46,507 bases of DNA from an uncultured Psychromonas sp. Its GTDB lineage: Bacteria; Pseudomonadota; Gammaproteobacteria; Enterobacterales; Psychromonadaceae. Where the stretch lies: positions 1-46,507 of the forward strand of contig NZ_CANLFB010000029.1 of the NCBI RefSeq assembly GCF_947489755.1, read 5' to 3'. Under the pieces are notes generated by a model that saw only the letters and a list, made by a program, of their open reading frames with translations, had not been told where the DNA came from and searched no databases. The position numbers were made by a program, and so were the translations under genes. Positions 1 through 6,977 of the stretch are shown here, piece by piece; positions within the stretch are counted from its first letter, which is position 1; every line of letters begins with the position of its first letter.

Positions 1-13
1 AAAAAGAAAATGG

Positions 14-45
14 CAGGGTTAGATGATAAATATCGTTCAACCCTG
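14..45 (-). terminator. Probable terminator of the 96-aa gene
   Basis: Arms CAGGGTT (14-20) and AACCCTG (39-45) form a 7-bp stem. Read on the minus strand it lies just past the stop codon of the 96-aa gene and is followed by a T-rich run. The loop is long (18 nt), so this is a moderate call. Confidence 0.5.
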
Positions 46-58
46 TTGGAGAGTGGGA

Positions 59-349
59 TTAAAATGCGCTAGCCGTACCATTATGTTGTTGAGCCATATA
101 AAGCATTGACTGATGTGGAATAAGTAAACACTTTTGCGCCATTTCAACAGCCCCCTTTTGTTCATATAAAAAAGCGAGTTCATGATAGCTCGCAATCCAA
201 TCACATAGTACTTTTACACACTTAGGATCTTTGCTTAGCCTTTTCTCACAGTGATAAATAGCTTCTCTATGATAGCGCTCAGTATGAAAAAAATGACTAT
301 TTTCATGCGTTGAGAAATCAACGGGTACCACATTATTAAATACATCCAT
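59..349 (-). CDS. Conserved hypothetical protein, 96 aa, TPR-like helices
   Basis: Small soluble protein with no signal peptide or membrane segment. The sequence is helical, and the stretch from about residue 40 to 80 (CDWIASYHELAFLYEQKG, then AQKCL) looks like one tetratricopeptide-type helix pair, so a protein-binding role is possible but unproven. I do not recognise a named family, although similar short proteins seem to occur in Vibrio and Shewanella. The start is supported by GAGGT just upstream of the ATG. It is a single gene with its own hairpin terminator at 14-45. A Fur-like palindrome lies about 40 bp upstream of the start (391-407). The function is unknown. Confidence 0.75.
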   Translation of the reverse strand: MDVFNNVVPVDFSTHENSHFFHTERYHREAIYHCEKRLSKDPKCVKVLCDWIASYHELAFLYEQKGAVEMAQKCLLIPHQSMLYMAQQHNGTASAF

Positions 350-390
350 ATAAACCTCACGTTACATTTGAAAATTAAACAAACCAAATT

Positions 391-407
391 ATGATAATAA
401 GTATCAT
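391..407. promoter_or_regulatory. Weak Fur-box-like palindrome
   Basis: ATGATA and TATCAT are perfect inverted arms separated by 5 nt. The 19-mer starting at 393 matches about 13 of 19 positions of the classical Fur consensus by hand alignment. It lies between the divergent 96-aa gene and the GNAT gene, about 40 bp upstream of the former. Such AT-rich palindromes also arise by chance in this DNA. Confidence 0.25.
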
Positions 408-551
408 TTAGATTTAGTTAATTGTAAATGCCTATTCGAGTGATTTTATTAAAATGTGAGACAATCATATTTAAGACCCTTTTTTGATCGACTTAAAATA
501 TTCCTAGCTAAGACTCAAAAACAAAACACAATGTCGGCTAACAGTTAATTT

Positions 552-565
552 AATCATTAATGATT
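552..565. promoter_or_regulatory. 14-bp perfect palindrome upstream of the GNAT gene
   Basis: AATCATTAATGATT is a perfect inverted repeat about 70 bp upstream of the acetyltransferase start. It could be an operator, but it is low-complexity and no regulator is identified. The rest of 350-635 shows nothing coding. Confidence 0.2.
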
Positions 566-635
566 TATTACAAGCCGATATCCATGCGTTATCATAAATA
601 ACTAAGACAATGACTCAATATAAGAAGCAATATAA

Positions 636-1151
636 ATGAATGATATAACAGATATAAAAACGGAAAGGCTCATTTTGCGACCATTCCAAAATGGCGATTT
701 TGAAAAAGCCTATCAATTATTCAGCGACCCTATTGTGATGCGATTTTCGCTTAATGGGCCTTATTCAGCAGAGAAGTGTAAAAAATTTATTGAGCAATGC
801 ATGTTGAAGTCAAAAAATAATGAACCTAGTTTATTAGCGGTTATCGATAAAAAAAGTAATCAATTAATTGGCTCTTGTGGTTTTTTTCCTCAAACAATAC
901 AAGGTATGGCGGAACTTGAATTAGGCTATCGACTATTAACTGATTTCTGGGGTAAAGGCTTAGCAACAGAAGCAGCAATGGCAATGAAGTCACATGCCTT
1001 CAATGAAATGGGATTAACGCGATTAATTTCCCTTATTGAAACAGAAAATATCGCTTCGGTTCGAGTTGCTGAAAAAAACGACTTTAAACTGGAAAAGGAA
1101 ATGCTTTATGACGGAAGAATTGCTGTAGGGTTGTATGTAGCCATTCGCTAG
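636..1151 (+). CDS. GNAT family N-acetyltransferase (RimJ/RimL type)
   Basis: Predicted acetyl-CoA-dependent N-acetyltransferase of 171 aa, the usual size for single-domain RimJ/RimL-like GNATs. It opens with the typical ITDIKTERLILRPF strand. It has the central ELGYRLLTDFWGKGLATEA segment, which corresponds to motif A and the acetyl-CoA pyrophosphate loop (G-K-G-x-A/G-T). It continues with the LISLIETENIASVRVAEKNDF helix typical of this group. Members acetylate ribosomal protein N-termini, antibiotics or small amines, and the substrate cannot be told from sequence. It is a single gene. A weak AAGAAG lies 8 nt before the ATG, and a 9-bp hairpin overlaps the stop codon. Confidence 0.9.
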   Translation: MNDITDIKTERLILRPFQNGDFEKAYQLFSDPIVMRFSLNGPYSAEKCKKFIEQCMLKSKNNEPSLLAVIDKKSNQLIGSCGFFPQTIQGMAELELGYRLLTDFWGKGLATEAAMAMKSHAFNEMGLTRLISLIETENIASVRVAEKNDFKLEKEMLYDGRIAVGLYVAIR

Positions 1152-1160
1152 GAATGGCTA
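1138..1160 (+). terminator. Hairpin overlapping the GNAT stop codon
   Basis: TAGCCATTC (1138-1146) and GAATGGCTA (1152-1160) form a perfect 9-bp stem with a 5-nt loop, followed by TTTAG. The stop codon lies in the loop region. The T-tract is short, so termination may be inefficient. Confidence 0.45.
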
Positions 1161-1189
1161 TTTAGCGTCGATTAGTGACTTTGGCTAAG

Positions 1190-1774
1190 TTAAAAGAACA
1201 TACTCGCAGCCCATGCAACTAATACTAAAATAGTTAGTATTATCATTACCTTCGTTTTATGTTGACTGATAATGCGTTCAGCCTGATTACCTGCGTAATA
1301 CACAACAATCGCTAACCCGAAATAACGAATAGAGCGTGCGATTGCAGAAGCAATTAAAAATAATAATAATGAGTATTTCGTTGCACCTGCGGCAAGCATC
1401 GCAATTTGAAATGGAATCGGAATGATGCCTAGTGTCATGACAAACCAAAAGCCTTGGTCTTGCATTTGCTGTCTAACATTTTCAAACTGTTCAGGGCTTG
1501 AGAATGTGTTTATCACCCAATCACCCACCACATCAAATAAATAATAACCTAACGCATAACCGAATAATGCGCCGACAATACAGCCTAATGTTGCCATTAA
1601 CGCAATAGCCCACAGCTTTTCTCTACGAGCTTGCATTAACGGCACTAATACAGCTTCCAAAGGAATCGGTACAATAGTCGATTCTAAAAATGAAGCAATC
1701 GTAATACTACTAAGCATATGTTTAGAATCGATAAAGTGTCGTGTTTTTTGTTTAATTTTTTTAGGGATAGACAT
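1190..1774 (-). CDS. yqaA: YqaA family membrane protein (DedA/SNARE-associated superfamily)
   Basis: Integral inner-membrane protein of 194 aa. The N-terminal segment carries the re-entrant pattern ASFLESTIVPIPLEAVLVPLM, a DedA-superfamily signature with an acidic residue followed by a proline-rich turn. The later LGIIPIPFQIAMLAAGATK segment is a second pseudo-symmetric copy. About four further hydrophobic helices follow, and the C-terminus is membrane-embedded. DedA-superfamily proteins are linked to lipid-carrier scrambling and membrane homeostasis, but the specific role of YqaA is unproven. The start is supported by AAGGAAG upstream. It is transcribed away from an unusual cluster of inverted 11-mers (1796-1876) that could act as its control region. 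Confidence 0.85.
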   Translation of the reverse strand: MSIPKKIKQKTRHFIDSKHMLSSITIASFLESTIVPIPLEAVLVPLMQARREKLWAIALMATLGCIVGALFGYALGYYLFDVVGDWVINTFSSPEQFENVRQQMQDQGFWFVMTLGIIPIPFQIAMLAAGATKYSLLLFLIASAIARSIRYFGLAIVVYYAGNQAERIISQHKTKVMIILTILVLVAWAASMFF

Positions 1775-1795
1775 TATGCTTCCTTTTAATAACTA

Positions 1796-1876
1796 ATATT
1801 GAACATGACCATATATTAAACATGACCATATAATGTTCGATATATAGTCATGTTCGATATTATGGATGTTCAATAT
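1796..1876. repeat. Five copies of an 11-mer in both orientations upstream of yqaA
   Basis: ATATTGAACAT (1796-1806) and ATATTAAACAT (1813-1823) are followed by the inverted forms ATGTTCGATAT (1833-1843 and 1850-1860) and ATGTTCAATAT (1866-1876). The start-to-start spacings are 17, 20, 17 and 16 bp. The spacers of the first two copies share GACCAT, and one inverted copy has the near-complement ATAGTC. The array can fold into a long hairpin or serve as a multi-site operator. It lies between the SMR gene and the start of yqaA. Confidence 0.7.
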
Positions 1877-1942
1877 GCTTAAATATCATTTGAAGTAAGG
1901 TTTGGCATTGCAGTTTCTTTTTTCAAATTAACTAACTTATTA

Positions 1943-2272
1943 TCAATGGGCTGCACTTTTTGAAAAAACATTCATAATTACAACACCAGTAATAATTAGA
2001 GCCATCCCTATAATAGCCGCTGTATCAGGGATTTCTTTATATACAATGGCACTTATTGATGCGACCAATACAATCCCCATACCAGCCCAAATTGCATAAG
2101 CAATACCGATAGGGACAGTCTTAAGTACTAATGATAAAAAGTAGAATGCAATCACATAACTAACGATACAAGCTAAGCTATAAAACCAATGGGTAAATTC
2201 ATTTGAAGCTTTCAGTGCTAATGTACCAATCACCTCTGAAACAATTGCAATTACTAAAAACCAATACCCCAT
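1943..2272 (-). CDS. Small multidrug resistance (SMR) family transporter, EmrE-like
   Basis: Proton-coupled exporter of the SMR family, 109 aa with four transmembrane helices, expected to act as an antiparallel dimer in the inner membrane. The essential membrane glutamate lies in helix 1 (AIVSEVIGT; Glu13, equivalent to EmrE Glu14). The substrate-site aromatics of EmrE also align: Tyr39, Tyr59 and Trp62 in this numbering (SYVIAFY and GIAYAIWAGMG). I chose the ATG at 2272 because GGAG sits 6 nt upstream; a GTG one codon earlier is possible. Substrates may be quaternary cations or guanidinium-like compounds. It is a single gene. Confidence 0.9.
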   Translation of the reverse strand: MGYWFLVIAIVSEVIGTLALKASNEFTHWFYSLACIVSYVIAFYFLSLVLKTVPIGIAYAIWAGMGIVLVASISAIVYKEIPDTAAIIGMALIITGVVIMNVFSKSAAH

Positions 2273-2879
2273 CACATACTCCAGCTATAAATAAAAAAGA
2301 TAAAACACCATTTAATCGTTCATAAGTTCATCTATATTAATAATAAAAAAATAGGATTAATCATTAATAATAGAATGAATATCATAAGCTAAAATACAGC
2401 ATTTATATCAATAGGTTAAATTAAAAATTGAAACTTAAAACTAATTATTAGTCTCGATATTATTGATAAGCATCCTTCATAACATGTAATTTTTAGTTAT
2501 AGCGCTTTAAAGTACAGTTATTCTTCCGTTATTTTAATTCAACATTTTTTAATTCAGCATTAAAATACTGTCACATTGTTCTACAAAATTAGCGTAATCC
2601 TAATATATTCAAGTAGTACTATTACTTCTTTAGGCGCTTAATAAATTCAATTCGAAGTAGTTCTCTTCAGCAAACTATCGTTCCTACTACTACTTTATAA
2701 ATATTTTTTAATCATTAATTTTTCAATATTCCACCGGCTTATCTTCCTTATAAAGACTTTAAACCTACATATAAAATCTAAGCATTTGTTTTTAAAGTTC
2801 AATATTTATCATTGATTAAAAGTAAACCAAACCCTGAATAGCTACGTATAACGAGGTATAAACCAAAAAGGAGTTCACT
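2273..2879. other. 607-bp stretch without a gene
   Basis: Very AT-rich. It contains scattered TTAATCATTAAT motifs and a 15-bp-spaced direct repeat TTAATTCA(A/G)CATT (2534 and 2549), but no convincing ORF, RNA gene or strong terminator. The ribosome-binding site AAGGAG of the next gene is at its end. Promoters for the flanking divergent genes must lie here. Confidence 0.5.
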
Positions 2880-3065
2880 ATGTTTTCAATTTTTAAAAAA
2901 GATCCCACTAAAAAGCTCAAAAAAGAGTTATCTATTAAGCTAGAACAAGCAATGAATGCACAAAGAAATGGAGATATCCGAACATTTTCACAATTAAGTT
3001 TTGAAGCACAGGAAATTGATAAAAAAATTGAAGCGATAGAACAAGCTGAAGAAAATCTAGCTTAA
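2880..3065 (+). CDS. DUF6435 family small protein, 61 aa
   Basis: Short, highly charged helical protein with no signal peptide or membrane helix. The N-terminus MFSIFKKDPTKKLKK and the central EQAMNAQRNGDIRTFSQL match the DUF6435 pattern as I remember it: a single-domain protein of about 60 residues, widespread in gammaproteobacteria and of unknown function. The C-terminal half is a predicted helix rich in Glu and Lys. A strong ribosome-binding site (AAAAAGGAG) lies a few bases upstream of the ATG. It is a single gene, convergent with csbD across paired hairpins. Confidence 0.8.
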   Translation: MFSIFKKDPTKKLKKELSIKLEQAMNAQRNGDIRTFSQLSFEAQEIDKKIEAIEQAEENLA

Positions 3066-3109
3066 TAACTTATAAAGTTACTTATTTCAGCTTCTTTTTA
3101 TATTGATGG

Positions 3110-3161
3110 GTGGGCGCAGTTGATTAACGCCCACTTAATTATCGAACTAATTGATAATTAA
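3110..3161. terminator. Two adjacent hairpins between convergent genes
   Basis: GTGGGCG (3110-3116) pairs with CGCCCAC (3128-3134), and TTAATTATC (3135-3143) pairs with GATAATTAA (3153-3161). They separate the DUF6435 and CsbD genes and probably terminate both. T-tracts are poor. Confidence 0.5.
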
Positions 3162-3185
3162 CAACATGTGATAACTAAAAAACGA

Positions 3186-3377
3186 TTAAGACGTCGACTT
3201 TTCAAACTCTTTCTTTGATTCATCTTTAGCCATTCCATATTTCTCTTGCATCTTGCCTTGGAATTTTTCAAGGTTACCATCAATTTCTTGTAGGTCATCA
3301 TCAGTTAATTTACCCCAATTAGCCTTAAGCGTACCTGAAACCTGTTTCCACTTACCTTTCATAATATCGTTATTCAT
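3186..3377 (-). CDS. CsbD family general stress protein, 63 aa
   Basis: Small hydrophilic protein of the CsbD/YjbJ family. It shows the signature MNNDIMKGKWKQVSGTLK, then WGKLTDDDLQEIDG, then LEGKMQEKYG-like residues, ending in a Lys/Glu-rich helix. Family members are abundant stationary-phase or osmotic-stress proteins of unknown biochemical role. I placed the start at the internal ATG because GAAGGAG lies 8 nt upstream of it; an in-frame ATG 7 codons earlier (3398) would put that ribosome-binding site inside the coding region. It is a single gene. A CTATGTAA/TTACATAG hairpin lies about 155 bp upstream. Confidence 0.92.
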   Translation of the reverse strand: MNNDIMKGKWKQVSGTLKANWGKLTDDDLQEIDGNLEKFQGKMQEKYGMAKDESKKEFEKSTS

Positions 3378-3532
3378 TAGAGTGACTCCTTCGTTCATTA
3401 AAAACAGCGGTAAAAATTAAAATGGCTTACCGCGAAAATACGTTCACTATTAACGTATCAAGTTCCATGCCAAAAAATAAAGCATTGATTTTAATATAGA
3501 ATTTACAATCAAGCTGAATACAAGAAAGTTTA

Positions 3533-3551
3533 CTATGTAACTATTACATAG
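3533..3551. repeat. 8-bp inverted repeat upstream of csbD
   Basis: CTATGTAA (3533-3540) and TTACATAG (3544-3551) are perfect arms with a 3-nt loop. It may be an operator or a short hairpin. Nothing else stands out in 3378-3673. Confidence 0.3.
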
Positions 3552-3673
3552 CGTTTTGTCAGGTTTTCAATATCAATAAAATGAATTTTCCCATTACCTT
3601 GTGTTACTAAAAAAAACAAAAAGCCCTAACAAAAAAATAAGTTACAGATTTTAGAGCATAGGTTATATCCCGC

Positions 3674-4645
3674 TTACTTCTTTACTACATAGACTAACTC
3701 ACTTAATAAAGGAAAGTGGTCTGAGTCGATCGATGGCATTCTGTGTATTGCACCTAATTCAAAATGTTCACTATGAAAAATATGATCTAAAGGCCAACGC
3801 AAAAAGGGATAACTAGCATGGAAAGTGTTAAACATACCTCTTCCCATTCTTGGATCTTTCAATCCACTAATACGCCTAAACGCGCGAGTAGTCGGAGACC
3901 AAGCCACATCATTTAAATCTCCGGTGACAATAATAGGCTCAGTTTTACCTGCAACTTGTTTTGCAATCACAAGTAACTCTCTATCCCTTGGTGTCGACGT
4001 TTCGTTTTCAGTTGGACTTGGAGGTGCTGGATGAAGAAAATGACATTTAACTTTAATCTCATTTTTTAATACTAAATAACAATGTATTGAAGGGATCCCC
4101 TCCTCTATAAGATTTAATAACTGCACATCCTCTAAAGGCAGTTTACTATAAAGGTGCATGCCGTATAAATTATCCAATGGTTGATTAACACGATGAGGGT
4201 AATCAACATGAAGGGGTTGTAATGCTTTTTGCCACCACAAATCAGTTTCTAGCGTCACCAACACATCTGGTTGATGTCGATTAACTAACTCAATTAATTT
4301 ATTAGCAGAATGATTCGGCATCAGAACATTGCTGGTCATTATTTTTATTTTTGTTTGTTCATGGCTAGAGGCGGCTTTACGAACCTGTATCGGATAGAGC
4401 CTTGTATACGGGAATATCCAAGCTATTTGATAACTGGATAGTAATCCATTTACCACAATCAAAGTAATCTGCATGATAGGTGAATCAATATAAAAACTCG
4501 CAATAGCAAGAGAAACGGTAATCACTGCAATTTGTACTCTAGGAAACTCCCATACTCTCGATAACCAATGATTGGTTGGTAATAATGGCGCTAAGGTAAT
4601 GCTAAACATAAGACAAGTTAGCAGTATGATGGACATTTGAAACAT
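3674..4645 (-). CDS. Endonuclease/exonuclease/phosphatase family protein, membrane-anchored
   Basis: Protein of 323 aa with two or three N-terminal hydrophobic helices (about residues 1-85) followed by a C-terminal EEP domain. EEP landmarks are TSNVLMPN (substrate-side Asn), VLVTLETDLW (metal-binding Glu), IIVTGDLNDVAWSP (catalytic Asp/Asn) and the final IDSDHFPL (Asp-His pair). The catalytic set is therefore complete. Related proteins hydrolyse phosphodiesters in nucleic acids or phospholipids, and the substrate here is unknown. The domain probably faces the periplasm. GAGGA upstream supports the start. It is a single gene. Confidence 0.88.
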   Translation of the reverse strand: MFQMSIILLTCLMFSITLAPLLPTNHWLSRVWEFPRVQIAVITVSLAIASFYIDSPIMQITLIVVNGLLSSYQIAWIFPYTRLYPIQVRKAASSHEQTKIKIMTSNVLMPNHSANKLIELVNRHQPDVLVTLETDLWWQKALQPLHVDYPHRVNQPLDNLYGMHLYSKLPLEDVQLLNLIEEGIPSIHCYLVLKNEIKVKCHFLHPAPPSPTENETSTPRDRELLVIAKQVAGKTEPIIVTGDLNDVAWSPTTRAFRRISGLKDPRMGRGMFNTFHASYPFLRWPLDHIFHSEHFELGAIHRMPSIDSDHFPLLSELVYVVKK

Positions 4646-4767
4646 TAATTATTTTCCTCAATGTGACACTAGAATAATAGAAAAACGGTATGATTAGATA
4701 ATTTTTTAATAAGACGATTATGATTAGCACCTAAGCACAATCTACTATTTAATTGACTAATATATTA

Positions 4768-5100
4768 TTAATCAGTTAGCCCCCTTTCTTGACGAGCTTC
4801 TTCGATACTGCCTGCGTTGTGTAGGTTTTTATATCCCTCTCGTTCTAGAGCAGAAATTGCGATATCCGATCTCCCGCCTGTTTTATCATAAAAATGAAAT
4901 TCAGTATTTTTATCTGGATAAAGTTTACGTACTTCTCTCACTATGTTGGAATGCGATATACGAAGATCTCCTTCAATGTTATCCCTTTGATTTTCAACCA
5001 AAGTACGAACATCGATCCACACTGTTTCAGCAAAAGAAAAAGAGCTAAACAGCGCGGTTATCACAAATAAAGCGGACAAATTAAACGCTTTAATTTTCAT
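4768..5100 (-). CDS. Periplasmic rhodanese-like protein lacking the catalytic cysteine
   Basis: 110 aa with a clear signal peptide (about residues 1-24, ending FSFA|E) and a single small rhodanese fold like PspE: VWIDVRT at the start, then FHFYDKTGGRSDIA at the active-site loop, then LEREGYKNLHNAGSIEEA. In active sulfurtransferases the loop reads C-x-x-G-x-R-S. Here the Cys position is Asp72 (GAT codon at 4885-4887) while the rest of the loop is intact. It therefore should not carry a persulfide and may bind an anion or have a structural role. AAGGAG upstream supports the start. It is separated from cinA by a strong hairpin. Confidence 0.85.
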   Translation of the reverse strand: MKIKAFNLSALFVITALFSSFSFAETVWIDVRTLVENQRDNIEGDLRISHSNIVREVRKLYPDKNTEFHFYDKTGGRSDIAISALEREGYKNLHNAGSIEEARQERGLTD

Positions 5101-5146
5101 TATTTAACTCCTTCTGTCTCTAGAATAGATAGTTTAAATAAATTCA

Positions 5147-5189
5147 TTTTATTCTTGAGTTGCAAGTGCAACACAACTCAAGAATAAAA
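5147..5189 (-). terminator. Strong hairpin terminator after cinA
   Basis: TTTTATTCTTGAGTTG (5147-5162) and CAACTCAAGAATAAAA (5174-5189) form a perfect 16-bp stem with an 11-nt loop. On the minus strand it lies 20 bp past the cinA stop and the stem ends in a T-rich arm. Confidence 0.8.
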
Positions 5190-5208
5190 CCGTTTATAGA
5201 TGGCAGTA

Positions 5209-6543
5209 TTACACGTGTTTATTAGCGTTTTCTCTACATTCTTGCATAGTATAAACAGCTGATTCGACTCGTTCGATATAACTGTAATCTGCAAGAGGTG
5301 ATAAACCGAATATGGCACGACGTAACATATCGAATGCAATAGCAACCGTTAAGTCACGTATGTGGTTTCTATTACGTTTAGCGGAAAACTTAATCTTTTG
5401 GCAAATAACCTGTTCACCTGTTTTCACTGCAATAACCACTGTGCCTACTGGATTTTCAACGCTGCCTCCATTAGGTCCAGCAATACCGCTAGTTGCTATA
5501 GAGAAATCTGACACTGCAGTTTTTAAATTAGCACAAGCGGCTCCTGCAGCCATTTGTCCAACACAAGCGAGTGAAACTTCAGATTGATCTGAAATAGTGT
5601 GTTCGTTAACCTTCAACAATCCTATTTTTGCTTCATTACAGTAAGTAACAATGGCATGTTTTAGATAATGAGAGCTACCTGAAAACGCAACTAATTGACT
5701 ACATATTTCACCGCCAGTTAATGATTCGGCAATAGTAAGTGTTTTTTCTCTTTGTATAAGGAGATCATGTATTTCTGCCGCTAATGTCCCTTTATTACGA
5801 GCGACGATACCATCACCTAATAATGTTGTTGCCTGTAATATAGCTTTATCTTGTTCTTCTTTACTGACATCACGCGCAATTAACTTTAATTCAAGGTAAG
5901 GCATATATGAACGATAACCTAGCGTGATCCCTTCTGGCCAAGTTAATTGTTCCAATCGCCCTGCCATGTCTGACTCGCCAATACCTAAACTTAATAGTTT
6001 TGTTACTTCTACTTTAGTTTGTGAATTAGATTGCGATTTTACAAAGGGAATAAATTGCTCTAATACCATTTTTTTATATTCGTGTGGTACGCCTGGCGTA
6101 AAGAAAAACCAGCTTCGATTCAATTTAACGCGAAACCCACAAGCCGTGCCAACAGGATTATCTACAACAATTGCCCCCTTAGGTAATAAGGCTTGCTTTA
6201 GATTTTTTGGATTCAATTCAACATGACGCTCTTTAGCCCACAGCACCAATATTTCACGCCAAGCAGCATTTTCTTCTAACTCAACGCCCATCGCATCAGC
6301 CATCGCTTGCGCTGAAAGGTCATCCGCTGTTGGACCTAAGCCACCATTGACTAAAATGATATCTGCAAACGTACTGCGCTCTTGAAAGACTTCAACTAAA
6401 TCAGCTAATCGGTCACCGACTGTCGTTCGACGGTGCATTTCAAAGCCATTATCCATCAATTGATTACCTAACCATGCAGCATTAGTATCGACAATTTGTC
6501 CCGCAAGTACTTCTTCGCCTGTGCATATCATTTCTAGTTTCAT
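5209..6543 (-). CDS. cinA: CinA family nicotinamide-nucleotide amidohydrolase
   Basis: Two-domain CinA protein of 444 aa. The N-terminal MoaB/MogA-like (COG1058) domain, residues about 1-170, has GEEVLAGQIVDTNAAWLG and the NGGLGPTADDLS motif; this domain has ADP-ribose pyrophosphatase activity in studied members. The C-terminal PncC domain (about 265-420) has AESLTGG with the catalytic Ser, NEAKIGLL with the catalytic Lys, and SGIAGPNGGSVENPVGTV. PncC deamidates NMN to nicotinic acid mononucleotide in pyridine-nucleotide recycling. ESLTGG replaces the common ESCTGG. The protein is slightly longer than usual because of a C-terminal tail. The ribosome-binding site is weak. It is a single gene; recA is not adjacent as it is in some genomes. 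Confidence 0.92.
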   Translation of the reverse strand: MKLEMICTGEEVLAGQIVDTNAAWLGNQLMDNGFEMHRRTTVGDRLADLVEVFQERSTFADIILVNGGLGPTADDLSAQAMADAMGVELEENAAWREILVLWAKERHVELNPKNLKQALLPKGAIVVDNPVGTACGFRVKLNRSWFFFTPGVPHEYKKMVLEQFIPFVKSQSNSQTKVEVTKLLSLGIGESDMAGRLEQLTWPEGITLGYRSYMPYLELKLIARDVSKEEQDKAILQATTLLGDGIVARNKGTLAAEIHDLLIQREKTLTIAESLTGGEICSQLVAFSGSSHYLKHAIVTYCNEAKIGLLKVNEHTISDQSEVSLACVGQMAAGAACANLKTAVSDFSIATSGIAGPNGGSVENPVGTVVIAVKTGEQVICQKIKFSAKRNRNHIRDLTVAIAFDMLRRAIFGLSPLADYSYIERVESAVYTMQECRENANKHV

Positions 6544-6977
6544 TAGCGTCTCATTATTAGATTGTTGGTGATTAGCAATTTAGTGATTTAATCTGTTACT
6601 AAGTCATTACTGGAAGATGTTTGAATAATAGTTAAGCCTAATTGGGTTTAATTAAAAGGCAGAATAAATTCTAAAGTGCATAACTTATTTACTTTAACAT
6701 GCTCTCTACAAAACAATCACTAAGGAGTGAATAAAGTTAATCGTTTTATTTGTTTTTTCAAACAGGTTTATCTTCTATAAAAGTCATTCTATCAATGACT
6801 CTTTAAAAATAGCGCTGTTTTACAGTGCTTAATTTATCGTTCATTAAGTCATTTACTGACGTTATAAATCGGTAAGGTACATTATGATACGAAATTGCTG
6901 TAGCATGACTTTAATATCAAATAAGTCTTAGTTTTCACCTAGAAAAAGTCAATAATAAAAAGCATGGTTAAGTTAAT
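6544..6977. other. 434-bp stretch without a gene; two small hairpins
   Basis: AGTCATT/AATGACT (6782-6788 and 6794-6800) and AGCGCTGT/ACAGTGCT (6811-6818 and 6822-6829, one G-U pair) are adjacent stems. The second is followed by TTAATTTATC. They could end a short unannotated transcript or form a leader for the DUF294 gene. A 5-codon out-of-frame ORF (6964-6981) overlaps the DUF294 start. Confidence 0.4.
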
